From Fischerella muscicola SAG 1427-1 = PCC 73103 (GTDB lineage Bacteria > Cyanobacteriota > Cyanobacteriia > Cyanobacteriales > Nostocaceae): DNA of 64,000 bases. Made by a program: the position numbers and the translations under genes. The stretch covers positions 1 to 64,000 of the forward strand of contig NZ_AJLJ01000076.1 in NCBI RefSeq assembly GCF_000317245.1, in the 5' to 3' direction. Shown piece by piece: positions 1-8,738 of the stretch. Position 1 is the first letter of the stretch. Each line of letters begins with the position of its first letter. Under the pieces are notes generated by a model, which was given only the letters and a program-made list of their open reading frames with translations, made no database searches and was not told the origin of the DNA.

Positions 1-33
1 CCATAATGACCAATGACCAATAACAAAAAAACC

Positions 34-429
34 ATGAGTAAAAAGATTATTCGTACTGAGAACGCACCAGCACCAGTAGGCCCGTATAATCAGGCGATCG
101 CTGCTGCTGGAAAAATGCTATTTGTAGCAGGACAGATTGCGCTTGATCCAAAGACTGGTGCAATTGTCGGTGAGGGAGATGTCACAAAGCAAACTGAGCA
201 GGTAATGGCAAATTTAGAGGCGATTTTGGTAGCTGGAGGAGCTAGTTTTGCTGATGTGGTGAGAACGACTGTGTTTTTAGCTGATATGAATGATTTTGCG
301 GCGGTGAATGCAGTGTATGCAAAATATTTTGACGAAGCGACAGCACCAGCAAGAGCATGTGTACAGGTGTCGCGTTTACCCAAGGATGTGTTGGTAGAGA
401 TTGATTGTATTGCAGTGGTTAGTGATTAG
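34..429 (+). CDS. ridA: RidA family enamine/imine deaminase
   Basis: RidA (YjgF/YER057c/UK114) proteins hydrolyse reactive enamine/imine intermediates such as 2-aminoacrylate in the cytosol. The 131-residue product has the expected family length. The N-terminal [11 protein letters not shown] and the C-terminal [14 protein letters not shown]...VEIDCIAV are family hallmarks, and the arginine of PARACVQ is the substrate-carboxylate-binding residue. I chose the ATG at 34: the upstream in-frame ATG at 13 lies in a CCAATGACCAATGAC-type repeat and would add seven residues not typical of the family. It stands alone, followed by repeat-rich DNA. Confident as to family; the physiological substrate is inferred. 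Confidence 0.93.
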   Translation: MSKKIIRTENAPAPVGPYNQAIAAAGKMLFVAGQIALDPKTGAIVGEGDVTKQTEQVMANLEAILVAGGASFADVVRTTVFLADMNDFAAVNAVYAKYFDEATAPARACVQVSRLPKDVLVEIDCIAVVSD

Positions 430-956
430 GGCATTGGGCATTGAAAACGATTTTGGATTTTGGATTTTAGATTGAAATCCAATCCAAAATCGCAAATCTA
501 AAATCTAAAATTCTTTGTCCTCCTTGTCCACGCCACGTGCTACAACGCTCTTAACCCGACGCCAGGTGCTACCCTGCGGGAACGCTTTCAGCGAACAAGC
601 CGGGGAACCTGTCCAACGCACTGGCTCCGCAACGCAGTGGCTCCCCTTGTTCCGCTTGTCTTTTTGTCCTCTTTGTCCCCTATTCCTCCTACTGATGCGA
701 TCGCTGTTTTTGGTGAACAGACAAATTAATTCACAATATTTTAGTTTTTTAATTTTTTGTTTCTAAACTATATTTACTTTACAGTCATAGTTAAAGAATT
801 AAAGTATTACTATTCTTCTAGCTAAAGCTATGAAAATATTTATCAAGTAATATTTACTTCAATGTCAATATATTGAATATATAAGCAAGTCACAAAGTCT
901 AGATTAGAGTAGAAATATTCCGATAAAACTAAAATAAAAAAGAGGGAGTCTAATTA
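430..956. repeat. Repeat-rich intergenic region
   Basis: From about 437 to 512 there are heptamer-like repeats (GATTTTG, AAATCTA units) that can fold on themselves. From 528 to about 650 lies a copy of a dispersed repeat beginning CCACGCCACGTGCTACAACG and ending near CAGTGGCTCCCC; further copies lie at 29521-29700 and, inverted, near 23467-23536. An open frame through it (515-766) is a by-product of the repeat. The rest (about 767-956) is AT-rich and is probably the promoter and leader of the small ORF that follows. Confidence 0.8.
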
Positions 957-1094
957 TGAGGGCTATCTCCAATATCATCGCTAGTGTAACTCGCTATATT
1001 ACTGAAGCAGCAGTACGGATATTTGGCCCAAATGACGACGCTTATCCGAATATTGGCGTCCAACCATATACAGGAGATGTTTTTTCCGAATAAA
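957..1094 (+). CDS. Small unknown protein, 45 aa
   Basis: A short open frame begins with ATG at 957, preceded by a good ribosome-binding site (GAGGGAG, about 7 nt upstream), and ends at TAA 1092-1094. The product has an amphipathic N-terminal half (MRAISNIIASVTRYITEAAV) and an acidic, aromatic tail (IFGPNDDAYPNIGVQPYTGD). I recall small cyanobacterial proteins with a similar DDxYPxxGVQPxxG tail but cannot name a function. It has its own terminator at 1147-1181, which supports a real monocistronic gene. Codons look ordinary. Function unknown. Confidence 0.68.
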
Positions 1095-1858
1095 TCAAAA
1101 TTAATTAGTAGTTGGTAAAAGATTAAGATGAGTCAATCAATTCAACATCGGTGGGAAAAATTAAATCCACCGATATTTTTTATTGTATTTAAAAAACCCG
1201 CTTGTGAACAGATAAATCAAGCGGGATAAGTTTTTATTAACTTACAAAAATTCTATGAAAAAGCAACAACCCGATTTGGAAGTTTTTTCTTAATTAGTGT
1301 CAGAAACCTCAGACTGTTCTCATGGATGTTTTAGCATCCCTCCGGTGACTGTAAAGCAGGGGAAACGGCAAAAACCCTACACCACAAACTAGACTTCTCG
1401 CATTAGTCGGGGAAAAGGTAAAGGGGAAGAGTTAAAGGGATTGAAAAATCTTTGCCCCTTTACCCTAAAAGATGCATCCCAACTCTTGTACTAATGTAAT
1501 GAGTGCAAAATATCTACTGACTTCAGCATAAAGAAAAATAGACTTACAAAAGTCTTTGGTTCTTCTCTATGCAGTTTCTCCACACACCGTAAAAAGTCAG
1601 TAAATAAACGGGTTGTGTTGACTATTTATTTTTATTTGAACCTACGCGATCGCTCGCTATCCTGACGCCGTTCTCCTTCGGATAGCGATGAACAGGACAA
1701 ACAGCATAATTCCTGCGCCGATCATGCAACATATATCTTATTAAAACTTTTGTAAAAGTGATTTTTACAAGTAGTCTACTTTTTTGTATATGCTGCATAT
1801 TTTTATTTTGAAGTAAAATCTAGTATCTGTAGTCTAAAGTACAGAAAATTTAAACTTT
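1095..1858. other. Intergenic region with several hairpins
   Basis: After the terminator there is a second perfect 8-bp hairpin (CCCGCTTG at 1197-1204 with CAAGCGGG at 1218-1225, then ATAAGTTTTTATT), a small GGATG/CATCC hairpin near 1323-1338, and a longer inverted repeat with GGTAAAGGGG and CCCCTTTACC arms around 1418-1465. Around 1650-1700 there is a short dispersed repeat (CGCTCGCTATCCTGACGCC...). No convincing coding frame. It may hold a small RNA, but I see no match to a named class. Confidence 0.5.
1147..1181 (+). terminator. Rho-independent terminator after the 45-aa ORF
   Basis: Perfect 8-bp stem ATCGGTGG / CCACCGAT (1147-1154 with 1167-1174) followed by ATTTTTTATT, 52 bp after the stop of the small ORF. 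Confidence 0.85.
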
Positions 1859-2554
1859 TTATTTTTTAGTCATCCGAAGCTCATATTGTTGTTGATTAAA
1901 TAACTTTTGTTCTGGGGTTAAGATAGCGTAATCTTTGATTGGCTGGCACATATCCCATTGCCATTCTGCTAATATCAGTAAACTTGCTGCCATAACAATT
2001 CCAGTAGTGAAAAATTGCCAACCACTGCACAAGGGTAAAACAGCAATACTAGTGAGGTGAATTATAGCCATCAGTAAAAAGGTACGCGATCGCACAGCCC
2101 AAGCTGTCAATAAGTAACCAGCAGTGCTGATTGTTAACCACAAAGGACATAGGTGCATCAAGACTGTACCCCAACCACAAAAAATGCCCAAATCAGTCAG
2201 GATAACACCTCCAACCATTAAGATTACCCAACCATATAATAGCCAACGCAGCTTTTCTACACTTACCCAAAACCACGTCAAAACTATCATGCTTATACTA
2301 GCGACAAAGGTAAGTATTGACCAAAAAATAGCTTGTATATACCAGCTAACAGGTAGAAATTGAGCTGTGATAAAAATACCAGCACAAATCAAACCCCAAA
2401 GGATAAATACTTGATCTATTCGGGTATAAAAACCTGACCAAAGACTGAATTTACCAACTTTCCAATCAAGGCGTAATAAACCTTCTAAATCTTGAATATC
2501 TAACTCTTCTTGTTTTTCACGTAGGAGTGGTTGAGATAATGGCAAAAAAGTCAT
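1859..2554 (-). CDS. Six-helix membrane protein of unknown function
   Basis: A 231-residue product with a soluble N-terminus of about 45 residues, containing an acidic stretch EKQEELDIQDLEGLLRLDW, followed by about six hydrophobic segments (roughly residues 48-68, 70-98, 103-124, 130-152, 158-175 and 183-198) and a charged C-terminal tail ending RMTKK. It is an integral membrane protein, probably of the plasma or thylakoid membrane. The start is the first ATG in frame. I do not recognise a named family and see no enzymatic motif. No partner gene in the same direction lies close by, so context gives no clue. Confidence 0.78.
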   Translation of the reverse strand: MTFLPLSQPLLREKQEELDIQDLEGLLRLDWKVGKFSLWSGFYTRIDQVFILWGLICAGIFITAQFLPVSWYIQAIFWSILTFVASISMIVLTWFWVSVEKLRWLLYGWVILMVGGVILTDLGIFCGWGTVLMHLCPLWLTISTAGYLLTAWAVRSRTFLLMAIIHLTSIAVLPLCSGWQFFTTGIVMAASLLILAEWQWDMCQPIKDYAILTPEQKLFNQQQYELRMTKK

Positions 2555-2873
2555 TTAAGTTTTATTGCTGTCATCGTTCAATAGCTTCTATTAGTTTATA
2601 TATTTTTGTAAAGTTTTAACAAATAACGAAATTGTTTTAGATGTCAGTTCACCATGAACTATCTTTGTAAAAACATTTGGTGATAATCGTTTCCTAGACC
2701 AAAAACCTGGTCTTTAAAACTGGATGGAATCTCCAACTAGCCATTTATTGGCAGTAAACAAGAACTGCGTGAACCACCAAGCATAAAAATTAACCATCCA
2801 ACCTTGTCGGTGAAGAGTAGACAAAGGTTGAGAAAGGTTTAGCCAAAAACACAAAAATTAGGAGCGTAAAATA
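2555..2873. other. Intergenic region, probable divergent promoters
   Basis: AT-rich DNA between two divergent genes, so promoters for both are expected here. CAACCTTGTC (2800-2809) and GACAAAGGTTG (about 2819-2829) can pair to form a leader hairpin before the secreted protein gene. No small ORF or known element is evident. Confidence 0.45.
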
Positions 2874-3302
2874 ATGTTTTGGAAGTTCGTAGTCAGTACT
2901 TTAGTATTGCCTATCAGCTTGGGATTAGAAGTAGCCGCAGCACATACCTTGTCACCTACTCAAACACCCACCATTGCACAACAAGAAATTGATGCAGTAG
3001 AACTAGAACAAACAACACATAATCAAGATTACAAAATTAGTCAACGACACAGACACTATCGCTACAGAAGAACACGCCACTACAGACAAAATCGCCACTA
3101 CAGACGAAATCCCCATTATAGACGTCGTCATTATAGGCAACGTTATTATAGACAGCGTTATAACAGACGGTATCACTATAGACCTCATTATCAAAGGGTT
3201 TATTATTACCATCCGAGAGTACGCTACCGTAGAACCTATCGTCACGGAGTAAATTTTCCGCAACAAACCTTTTACTACCGTAGATATTACTATCACAGGT
3301 AA
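2874..3302 (+). CDS. Secreted Tyr/Arg/His-rich low-complexity protein
   Basis: The 142-residue product starts with a signal-like segment (MFWKFVVSTLVLPISLGLEV...AAAHT, likely cleavage near residue 24), then an acidic/Gln stretch to about residue 58, then about 85 residues made almost entirely of Tyr, Arg and His in imperfect units such as RHYR, HYRRN and YRQR. The extreme bias and the signal predict a secreted or periplasmic, very basic protein that may bind polyanions such as polysaccharide or cell wall; that is inference. A ribosome-binding site (TTAGGAGCG) precedes the ATG. An antisense frame of similar length is a shadow of the repeats. Function unknown. Confidence 0.8.
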   Translation: MFWKFVVSTLVLPISLGLEVAAAHTLSPTQTPTIAQQEIDAVELEQTTHNQDYKISQRHRHYRYRRTRHYRQNRHYRRNPHYRRRHYRQRYYRQRYNRRYHYRPHYQRVYYYHPRVRYRRTYRHGVNFPQQTFYYRRYYYHR

Positions 3303-3398
3303 AAGACGAAAGAAGAATAAAGATGGGGTGATGCAGAGAATAACTAATGATTATTGCCTGTTAAGAGTTCCCTGTTCCCTTTTAATTTTGACCAACAA

Positions 3399-4112
3399 CT
3401 AACCACTAACCAATAATTTAGTTAGCACAAAAGCCAGGGCCGCACTACCCAAGGGAACTGTCAAATTGTCAATCCCAGCAAAAGAAATAGTTTCTAAACC
3501 AGTAGTTACTAAAGCCACTACCACAGATATCATCCAAACTTGCCAAGAGTTACCTTGTACACTCAACAAAATCAAGCTACAGATAACAAAACTGACGATC
3601 GCCATTGTCAAAGAACCTTCCCAGCTTTTTTGTCCTCCAAAGAGTTGATATTTATGTTTACCAAATCGCTGTCCGATTATGGCAGCGAGTCCATCTCCCC
3701 AAGCCATTGTTAAAATACCTAGTGCTGCATAATAGGGTTGTTGCACCTCCCAAAACCAAGCAACCAAAACACCAATACTCATAGAATAGAAAAAAGTCCC
3801 AAAACTCCGGCGTCCTACACTATTAATACCGGGGAGAATAGGAAAACGATAAGACAATAAAGTCACAGCACTGGCTAAAACTGAGGCTGTAATACCTGCA
3901 ATCGCGGGAATTTTTAGCCACCAAGCCAGCAAAATCACATTACCAGTTCCAATATGCACTATCTTCCGCACAATTTCTGGATCTGCTTTCGCAAAACGAC
4001 TAACTCCCCATGCAGTTAACATCACGAGGGACAACCAAGCTGCAACGCTAGCAAGTTGCAGTCCTAGAGAAGGAATGAACTCTTGATCGAAAAACAAACT
4101 TAACAACAGCAA
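3399..4112 (-). CDS. Phytol/polyprenol kinase family membrane protein
   Basis: A 237-residue polytopic protein of the phosphatidate-cytidylyltransferase-like superfamily that includes plant VTE5/VTE6 and dolichol kinases. Visible motifs: RKIVHIGTGN (residues about 49-58), AWGDGLAAIIGQRFGKHKY with the metal-binding Asp (about 137-155), KSWEGS (about 162-167) and the C-terminal ETISFAGIDNLTVPL. About seven hydrophobic segments. By family it phosphorylates phytol or a related prenol using CTP, feeding phytyl-diphosphate to tocopherol and chlorophyll salvage; the exact substrate cannot be read from sequence. Divergent from yidD with a 57-bp gap. The start is the first ATG. Confidence 0.85.
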   Translation of the reverse strand: MLLLSLFFDQEFIPSLGLQLASVAAWLSLVMLTAWGVSRFAKADPEIVRKIVHIGTGNVILLAWWLKIPAIAGITASVLASAVTLLSYRFPILPGINSVGRRSFGTFFYSMSIGVLVAWFWEVQQPYYAALGILTMAWGDGLAAIIGQRFGKHKYQLFGGQKSWEGSLTMAIVSFVICSLILLSVQGNSWQVWMISVVVALVTTGLETISFAGIDNLTVPLGSAALAFVLTKLLVSG

Positions 4113-4169
4113 AGATTTAAATAAAAAACTTGACCTTTGTTACCAATTTATTAGAAAAATGTGATCTTG

Positions 4170-4424
4170 ATGAAACTATTATTAATTTGGCTGATTCGGT
4201 TCTACCGAATGTTTATTTCACCTTTATTTTTGCCTACCTGTCGCTTCCAGCCTACTTGTTCTATGTATGCCATTCAAGCCATTGAAAAATTTGGCCCATG
4301 GCGTGGTTCTTGGTTGGCTATTCGACGCATCCTACGTTGTCATCCGTTTCATCCAGGTGGTTATGATCCTGTTCCAGAGGTGGAAAAACAAACAAAAGAT
4401 TGTTGTTATAAAGAAATGGGGTAG
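4170..4424 (+). CDS. yidD: Membrane protein insertion efficiency factor YidD
   Basis: YidD is a small membrane-associated protein that assists YidC-dependent insertion of inner-membrane proteins. The product (84 residues from the ATG at 4170; 87 if the GTG at 4161 is used) carries the family signature: [11 protein letters not shown], then [19 protein letters not shown], then [24 protein letters not shown]. The cysteine pairs and HPGGYDPVP are diagnostic. The N-terminus is an amphipathic helix. The usual rnpA/yidC neighbours are absent, which is common in cyanobacteria where yidD is scattered. Confidence 0.94.
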   Translation: MKLLLIWLIRFYRMFISPLFLPTCRFQPTCSMYAIQAIEKFGPWRGSWLAIRRILRCHPFHPGGYDPVPEVEKQTKDCCYKEMG

Positions 4425-4997
4425 TGAGGGAAGTGTGAGGAGTAAGTTGGGGTAACGGCCGTTCGCCCCTACCTTTTGATGATTGACCAATAACCAATTT
4501 TATTAATTTTATTGTCAAAAACTATACTAAGTTTCTAGTTTTTGATATTACACTTAACACCCTCACTTAAGAGTTGCCTGTGAGTATCTCGAAATCACTC
4601 ACAGGATTTCTCATACTTGAACCCTCCACGCTTTGAAAGATAAAAAGTTTAGACTTTATTTTTACATAAAAAATATTAGCTAAAATCCGGAATCAAAGAC
4701 TTTCACCTGATAGGGTGAAGACGAATAGCAAGTATCAATTTGACAATAAATTTATGTAGTCATGCTCACTTTCATGAGCAATATATCTCTGTTCAAACAT
4801 GAAAATATATCTATTGAATGATGCTGAATCTAAAAATTAGGTTGATAATTTTTTATTAACAAAAGTATAAAAATAGCATCGCGATTAACTGCAAATTTTT
4901 CGTGTTCAATAAAAAATTGAAAGGCAAAAATGGTTCTCTACAGCATTAGTAATGCTAAAGTGGCAAGAAATTCATGTGAAACTTTCAGCGGGTATCA
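4425..4997. other. Intergenic region with hairpins and a TCCGGA element
   Basis: Holds a GGGGTAACGGCCGTTCGCCCC repeat near 4449-4469, a hairpin CCTGTGAG/CTCACAGG near 4576-4604, and a TCCGGA hexamer at 4686-4691 with TAGGGT (4711-4716) 19 bp downstream. The last part (4800-4997) is the AT-rich leader of the lytic transglycosylase. No ORF worth calling. Confidence 0.45.
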
Positions 4998-7190
4998 ATG
5001 CTGAAGAAGCTACAGAAAAAACAAATTTCTCTGATTGTGGGTGCAGGACTATGTGCCTTTCTTGCTGGGGCTATGGTTTCAGCCCCTCAGATGGGAAGAT
5101 ATCTTGGACAATGGCTCAAGCAATTTAATAATCAGTCCGAACAACTGACAGAAGCAAGCAAAGCTGAGTCAGCTGTTTTCTCTTTGGTACTCCAATCTCC
5201 TAGCCAAAGAGCAGAAAAACTTGAGGAATTAGCCAAAGGCTTTCCGTCACAGGATCGGAACCGCGCTCGTTATTTGCTAGCCAGTGATTTAGTTGAACGC
5301 AATGAAGGTAAACAGGCTTTAAGTCTCCTAGAAGGTCTGGAAAAAGACTATTCACAGCTAGCACCTTATATTTTACTGAAAAGAGCCCAGGCCTATGACA
5401 TTTTAGGAGAACCGGGTAAAGCCTCTGATGATAGACAAGCTGTGGTAAAAAATTACCCTACACATCCAGCCAGTGTGAAAGCCCTTTATTTAATAGCGTT
5501 ACCTGAATATCAGGAAAAAGCGATCGCCTCTTTTCCTTCTCATCCCCTGACTAGGGATATTATTCGCAAGCGCTTGGCAACAAATCCCAATCAGCCAGAA
5601 TTACAATTAATTTTGGCAAAACACGCCTACGACCAACCAGAAATTATACCCGTCTTAGATGCCTTAGTTAAAAATGCTACTTTGAAGCCAGAAGAATGGG
5701 AAATTGTTGCTAACGCCTACTGGGAAAATAATCAATTTGCCAAAGCAGCAGATGTCTATTCCAAATCAGCCAAGACACCCCGTAACCTCTATCGTGTGGC
5801 GCGGGGATTGCAGATAGATGGTAAACGAGATCAAGCGATCGCTATCTACAAACAACTAATCAGTGCTTTCCCTGAAGCTCAAGAAACAGGTACAGCTTTG
5901 CTGCGTTTGGCAGAAATGAGCAAACCACGTCAAAATGCTCTACCTTATCTTGACCAAATCATCAGTCAATTTCCTGAACTGGCGGGAGAAGCACTGGTAG
6001 CAAAAGTCAAAATCTTACAAGCCCAAAATGACACCAACGGAGCAAATACAGCGCTGCAATTACTGATTAGTAAGTACGCAAATACTGAAGAAGCAGCACA
6101 ATACCGTTGGAAAATGGCATTAGAAAAAGCTGAAGCCAAAGATTACCAAGCTGCATGGCAATGGGCAGAACCAATTCCTAGCACTAACCCTGATAGTATT
6201 TTGGCTCCGAGAGCGGGTTTTTGGATCGGGAGATGGGCAACAAATTTAGGGAAAATGCAGGAAGCTACACAAGCTTATGAGTATGTAATTAGCAATTTTC
6301 CCCAGTCTTATTATGCGTGGCGATCGGCAGTGATTTTGGGATTAAATGTCGGCAACTTCAACAACGTCCGTCAGTTAACACCAGAAGTAGTTCCCCTTGT
6401 GCGTCCTGTACCCACAGCTGGTTCTGAAACCTTCAAAGAATTATATTTGCTTGGTCAAGATCGTGATGCTTGGTTGCAATGGCAAGCTGAATTTAGCAAC
6501 AAAGCCCAACCTACGGTAGCACAACAATTTACCGAGGGTTTGATGCTGCTGACTCAAGGAGAAAATTTACGTGGAATTGACACAATCTCTAAATTGGAAG
6601 ACAGAGAAAAAACAGAAGAAAAGGCTGAATATGAAGCTTTGAGTAAACAAATCACTTATTGGCAAGCTCGTTATCCTTTTCCTTATCTTAAAGAAATAGA
6701 ATATTGGTCAAAACAACGTCAGCTAAATCCTTTATTAGTAACAGCATTAATTCGCCAAGAGTCACGGTTTCAACCAAAAATTAAATCAGTTGCAAATGCG
6801 ACTGGTTTAATGCAGGTATTACCAGATACAGCTAAGTGGATTGCTCCTCAAATTAAAGAGGATAGTAAAAAAATTAACCTCGAAGACCCTAACGACAATA
6901 TCATGTTGGGTACTTGGTATTTGGATCATACTCATCAGCAATATGGTAATAACTCGTTGCTGGCGATCGCGAGTTATAATGCTGGCCCCGGTAACGTCGC
7001 TAAGTGGTTGCAAACTATACCAACACAAGATCCAGATGATTTTGTTGAAGTAATACCATTTGATGAAACTAAAAATTATGTACGTCAAGTTTTTGGAAAT
7101 TACTGGAATTATTTGCGACTCTATAACCCCGAAATTTCTCGATTAGTCAAGCAATATTCAGCCAAACATCCACCATTACCGCAACAGTAA
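4998..7190 (+). CDS. TPR-containing lytic transglycosylase (Slt70-like)
   Basis: Cleaves peptidoglycan between MurNAc and GlcNAc with 1,6-anhydro product formation, acting in the periplasm. The 730-residue protein has an N-terminal membrane anchor (residues about 9-31), a long helical TPR-like solenoid (about 55-560; repeats such as DQAIAIYKQLISAFPEA) and a C-terminal SLT domain (about 570-700) with LIRQESRF containing catalytic Glu588, ATGLMQVLP and ASYNAGPGNV. Domain order and length fit the Slt70 family. Transcription probably starts in the 570-bp upstream gap; a hairpin follows the stop. The ATG at 4998 is the first in the frame; no strong ribosome-binding site is seen. Role in wall turnover or septal pores is inference. 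Confidence 0.93.
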   Translation: MLKKLQKKQISLIVGAGLCAFLAGAMVSAPQMGRYLGQWLKQFNNQSEQLTEASKAESAVFSLVLQSPSQRAEKLEELAKGFPSQDRNRARYLLASDLVERNEGKQALSLLEGLEKDYSQLAPYILLKRAQAYDILGEPGKASDDRQAVVKNYPTHPASVKALYLIALPEYQEKAIASFPSHPLTRDIIRKRLATNPNQPELQLILAKHAYDQPEIIPVLDALVKNATLKPEEWEIVANAYWENNQFAKAADVYSKSAKTPRNLYRVARGLQIDGKRDQAIAIYKQLISAFPEAQETGTALLRLAEMSKPRQNALPYLDQIISQFPELAGEALVAKVKILQAQNDTNGANTALQLLISKYANTEEAAQYRWKMALEKAEAKDYQAAWQWAEPIPSTNPDSILAPRAGFWIGRWATNLGKMQEATQAYEYVISNFPQSYYAWRSAVILGLNVGNFNNVRQLTPEVVPLVRPVPTAGSETFKELYLLGQDRDAWLQWQAEFSNKAQPTVAQQFTEGLMLLTQGENLRGIDTISKLEDREKTEEKAEYEALSKQITYWQARYPFPYLKEIEYWSKQRQLNPLLVTALIRQESRFQPKIKSVANATGLMQVLPDTAKWIAPQIKEDSKKINLEDPNDNIMLGTWYLDHTHQQYGNNSLLAIASYNAGPGNVAKWLQTIPTQDPDDFVEVIPFDETKNYVRQVFGNYWNYLRLYNPEISRLVKQYSAKHPPLPQQ

Positions 7191-7193
7191 CGA

Positions 7194-7221
7194 GAGTGTG
7201 CGTTATCAATAACGCACACTC
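7194..7221. terminator. 12-bp hairpin between convergent genes
   Basis: Perfect stem GAGTGTGCGTTA with loop TCAA, 4 bp after the transglycosylase stop and just before the stop of the convergent VOC gene. No clear T-run on either strand, so termination is likely but not canonical. Confidence 0.6.
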
Positions 7222-7229
7222 AAAAACAA

Positions 7230-7625
7230 TTATTTCAAAGCATAGTCTTGGTTATATTCTACTAGCTCAATTTCGTTACCATCGGGGTCATTAACATAAA
7301 TTCTATGCTTTGTTTCTGGTGCTGACATTGTGTAATATTCAATGCCTTTATCCTCAAGCAACTTTTTCATGATTTCGCCATCTTTAATCAAAAAACCAAC
7401 ATGGTTGATGCCAATATTTTCGTAGGAATTATGTACACGTTCTTGCTCATGCTCATCATTTAATGCTAAATAAAATTGGCGATCGCCAAAATGTATCCAA
7501 CGACGGCCATTAAATACACCTTCTGCACGTACATACCAATCGGGAAATAAAGTCTGGTAAAAATTCCGGCTGGCGTCTATATTTTTACAAGACAAGTTAA
7601 TGTGTTCAAAGCGAATCAAGTTCAT
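7230..7625 (-). CDS. VOC family (glyoxalase/bleomycin-resistance fold) protein
   Basis: A 131-residue single vicinal-oxygen-chelate domain protein. The first module begins FEHINLSCKNIDASRNFYQTLFPD with His8 as a likely metal ligand. The second has GINHVGFLI and ends YVNDPDGNEIELVEYN with the ligand Glu. The family includes glyoxalase I, fosfomycin-resistance enzymes and dioxygenases; sequence alone does not select a substrate. The N-terminal FEHINLSC pattern resembles uncharacterised lyase-like members. A GATAATCATT-type palindrome lies about 105 bp upstream. Single gene, convergent with the transglycosylase. Confidence 0.85.
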   Translation of the reverse strand: MNLIRFEHINLSCKNIDASRNFYQTLFPDWYVRAEGVFNGRRWIHFGDRQFYLALNDEHEQERVHNSYENIGINHVGFLIKDGEIMKKLLEDKGIEYYTMSAPETKHRIYVNDPDGNEIELVEYNQDYALK

Positions 7626-7729
7626 ATTTTCCTCTAGTTATTTAATAAGTGGTTAGGCAAAATTAAATTTATTCGTGGAGATAGGGGATAGGGAAAAAAC
7701 AGGTTGACTAATTTTTAATTAATTTTGTC

Positions 7730-7745
7730 ATGATAATCATTGATT
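7730..7745. promoter_or_regulatory. Possible Fur/Zur-type palindrome
   Basis: ATGATAATCATTGATT lies upstream of the VOC gene and just past the end of the ZIP transporter gene. It matches only the core of the classic GATAATGATAATCATTATC iron box; the position before the VOC gene is suggestive but the match is weak. Confidence 0.25.
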
Positions 7746-7844
7746 AAGTCTCCAAATATTTTGCTGCAATCAATCATTATTATTTTTTTCAGCAATTTTC
7801 TAAAATTAAATGAACTTGCCCATTCCCCGATCCCTGCTCCCCTT

Positions 7845-8633
7845 TTAACCCAAAGCAATGTCCAAAAACATCATGACTACAAAGCCAATCATCACACCAA
7901 TAGTTCCTTCTTTTTCTAAACCTTTGCGATGAGATTCAGGGATAATTTCATCACTGATCACAAATAACATTGCTCCCGCAGCAAATGCCATTGCCCAAGG
8001 TAAGATAAAGTTAGCAATACTCACTAATCCGGCACCAATTAAACCACCAATTGGTTCAACTAAACCTGTTAATAAAGAAATTGCTAAAGCATAATTTCTA
8101 GAGTAACTTTCAGCAACTAAAGATAATGCCACAACCAGACCTTCTGGAATATTCTGCAAACCAATTCCTAAAGCAACTGGAATTCCATCAGTAATATTAT
8201 TGTTGCCAAAATTTACCCCCACAGCTAAACCTTCAGGAAAATTATGAATAGTAATTGCGCCAATAAATAGCCAAATTTGTCTCAAATTCTGACTATTACA
8301 GTTTTCTTTCCCCTTAAAAAAATGTTCATGGGGTAAAAACTTATGGACTAGCTGCAAAAACACTCCGCCTAGTAATACACCGACAAGGATAATCAAAGCT
8401 GCATTGGGTTTGGATGCACCTTGAGCAATAGCCGCCTCAGTTCCAGGTAATATTAATGAGAATGATGTCGCCGCTAACATCACTCCTGCACCAAAACCCA
8501 GCATGATTCCTTGTAATCGCTGCGTCAGATGAATGGGTAAAAAAATCGGTAAAGCACCAACTACTGTCGCAAGTCCCGCGCCTAAACTGGCGATCGCACC
8601 GATAACAAGGTTTTCCATACCTGGGATTTTCAA
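7845..8633 (-). CDS. ZIP family divalent metal transporter
   Basis: Imports divalent metals (Zn, Fe, Mn or Co) across the plasma membrane. The 262-residue product (257 if the ATG for MENLVIG at 8618 is used) has eight hydrophobic segments and the two metal-site helices HNFPEGLAVGVNFG and NIPEGLVVALSL, diagnostic of ZIP/ZupT/GufA proteins. A His-containing loop (HKFLPHEHFF) sits between helices III and IV. It lacks the long His-rich loop of eukaryotic ZIPs. Divergent from the FAD oxidoreductase with about 105 bp between. Metal preference cannot be read. Confidence 0.92.
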   Translation of the reverse strand: MKIPGMENLVIGAIASLGAGLATVVGALPIFLPIHLTQRLQGIMLGFGAGVMLAATSFSLILPGTEAAIAQGASKPNAALIILVGVLLGGVFLQLVHKFLPHEHFFKGKENCNSQNLRQIWLFIGAITIHNFPEGLAVGVNFGNNNITDGIPVALGIGLQNIPEGLVVALSLVAESYSRNYALAISLLTGLVEPIGGLIGAGLVSIANFILPWAMAFAAGAMLFVISDEIIPESHRKGLEKEGTIGVMIGFVVMMFLDIALG

Positions 8634-8738
8634 TCTAGCTCTTTAAATTAAATCATACTCGTTATGAGTTTATATTGCAAGTGTCTGATTCCCAAGCAAT
8701 TGGTGAAAATATATTCGGAAATCTAATCAGGTTAGAAG

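Noticed and set aside
515..766. 83-codon open frame
   Set aside because: It runs through a dispersed repeat that recurs at 29521 and 23467; no ribosome-binding site.
1324..1350. Short frame MDVLASLR as a leader peptide
   Set aside because: Eight codons, no ribosome-binding site, no regulated gene downstream.
3003..3296. Antisense 97-codon frame
   Set aside because: Shadow of the Tyr/Arg/His repeats of the sense gene; Ile/Val/Ser-rich artefact.
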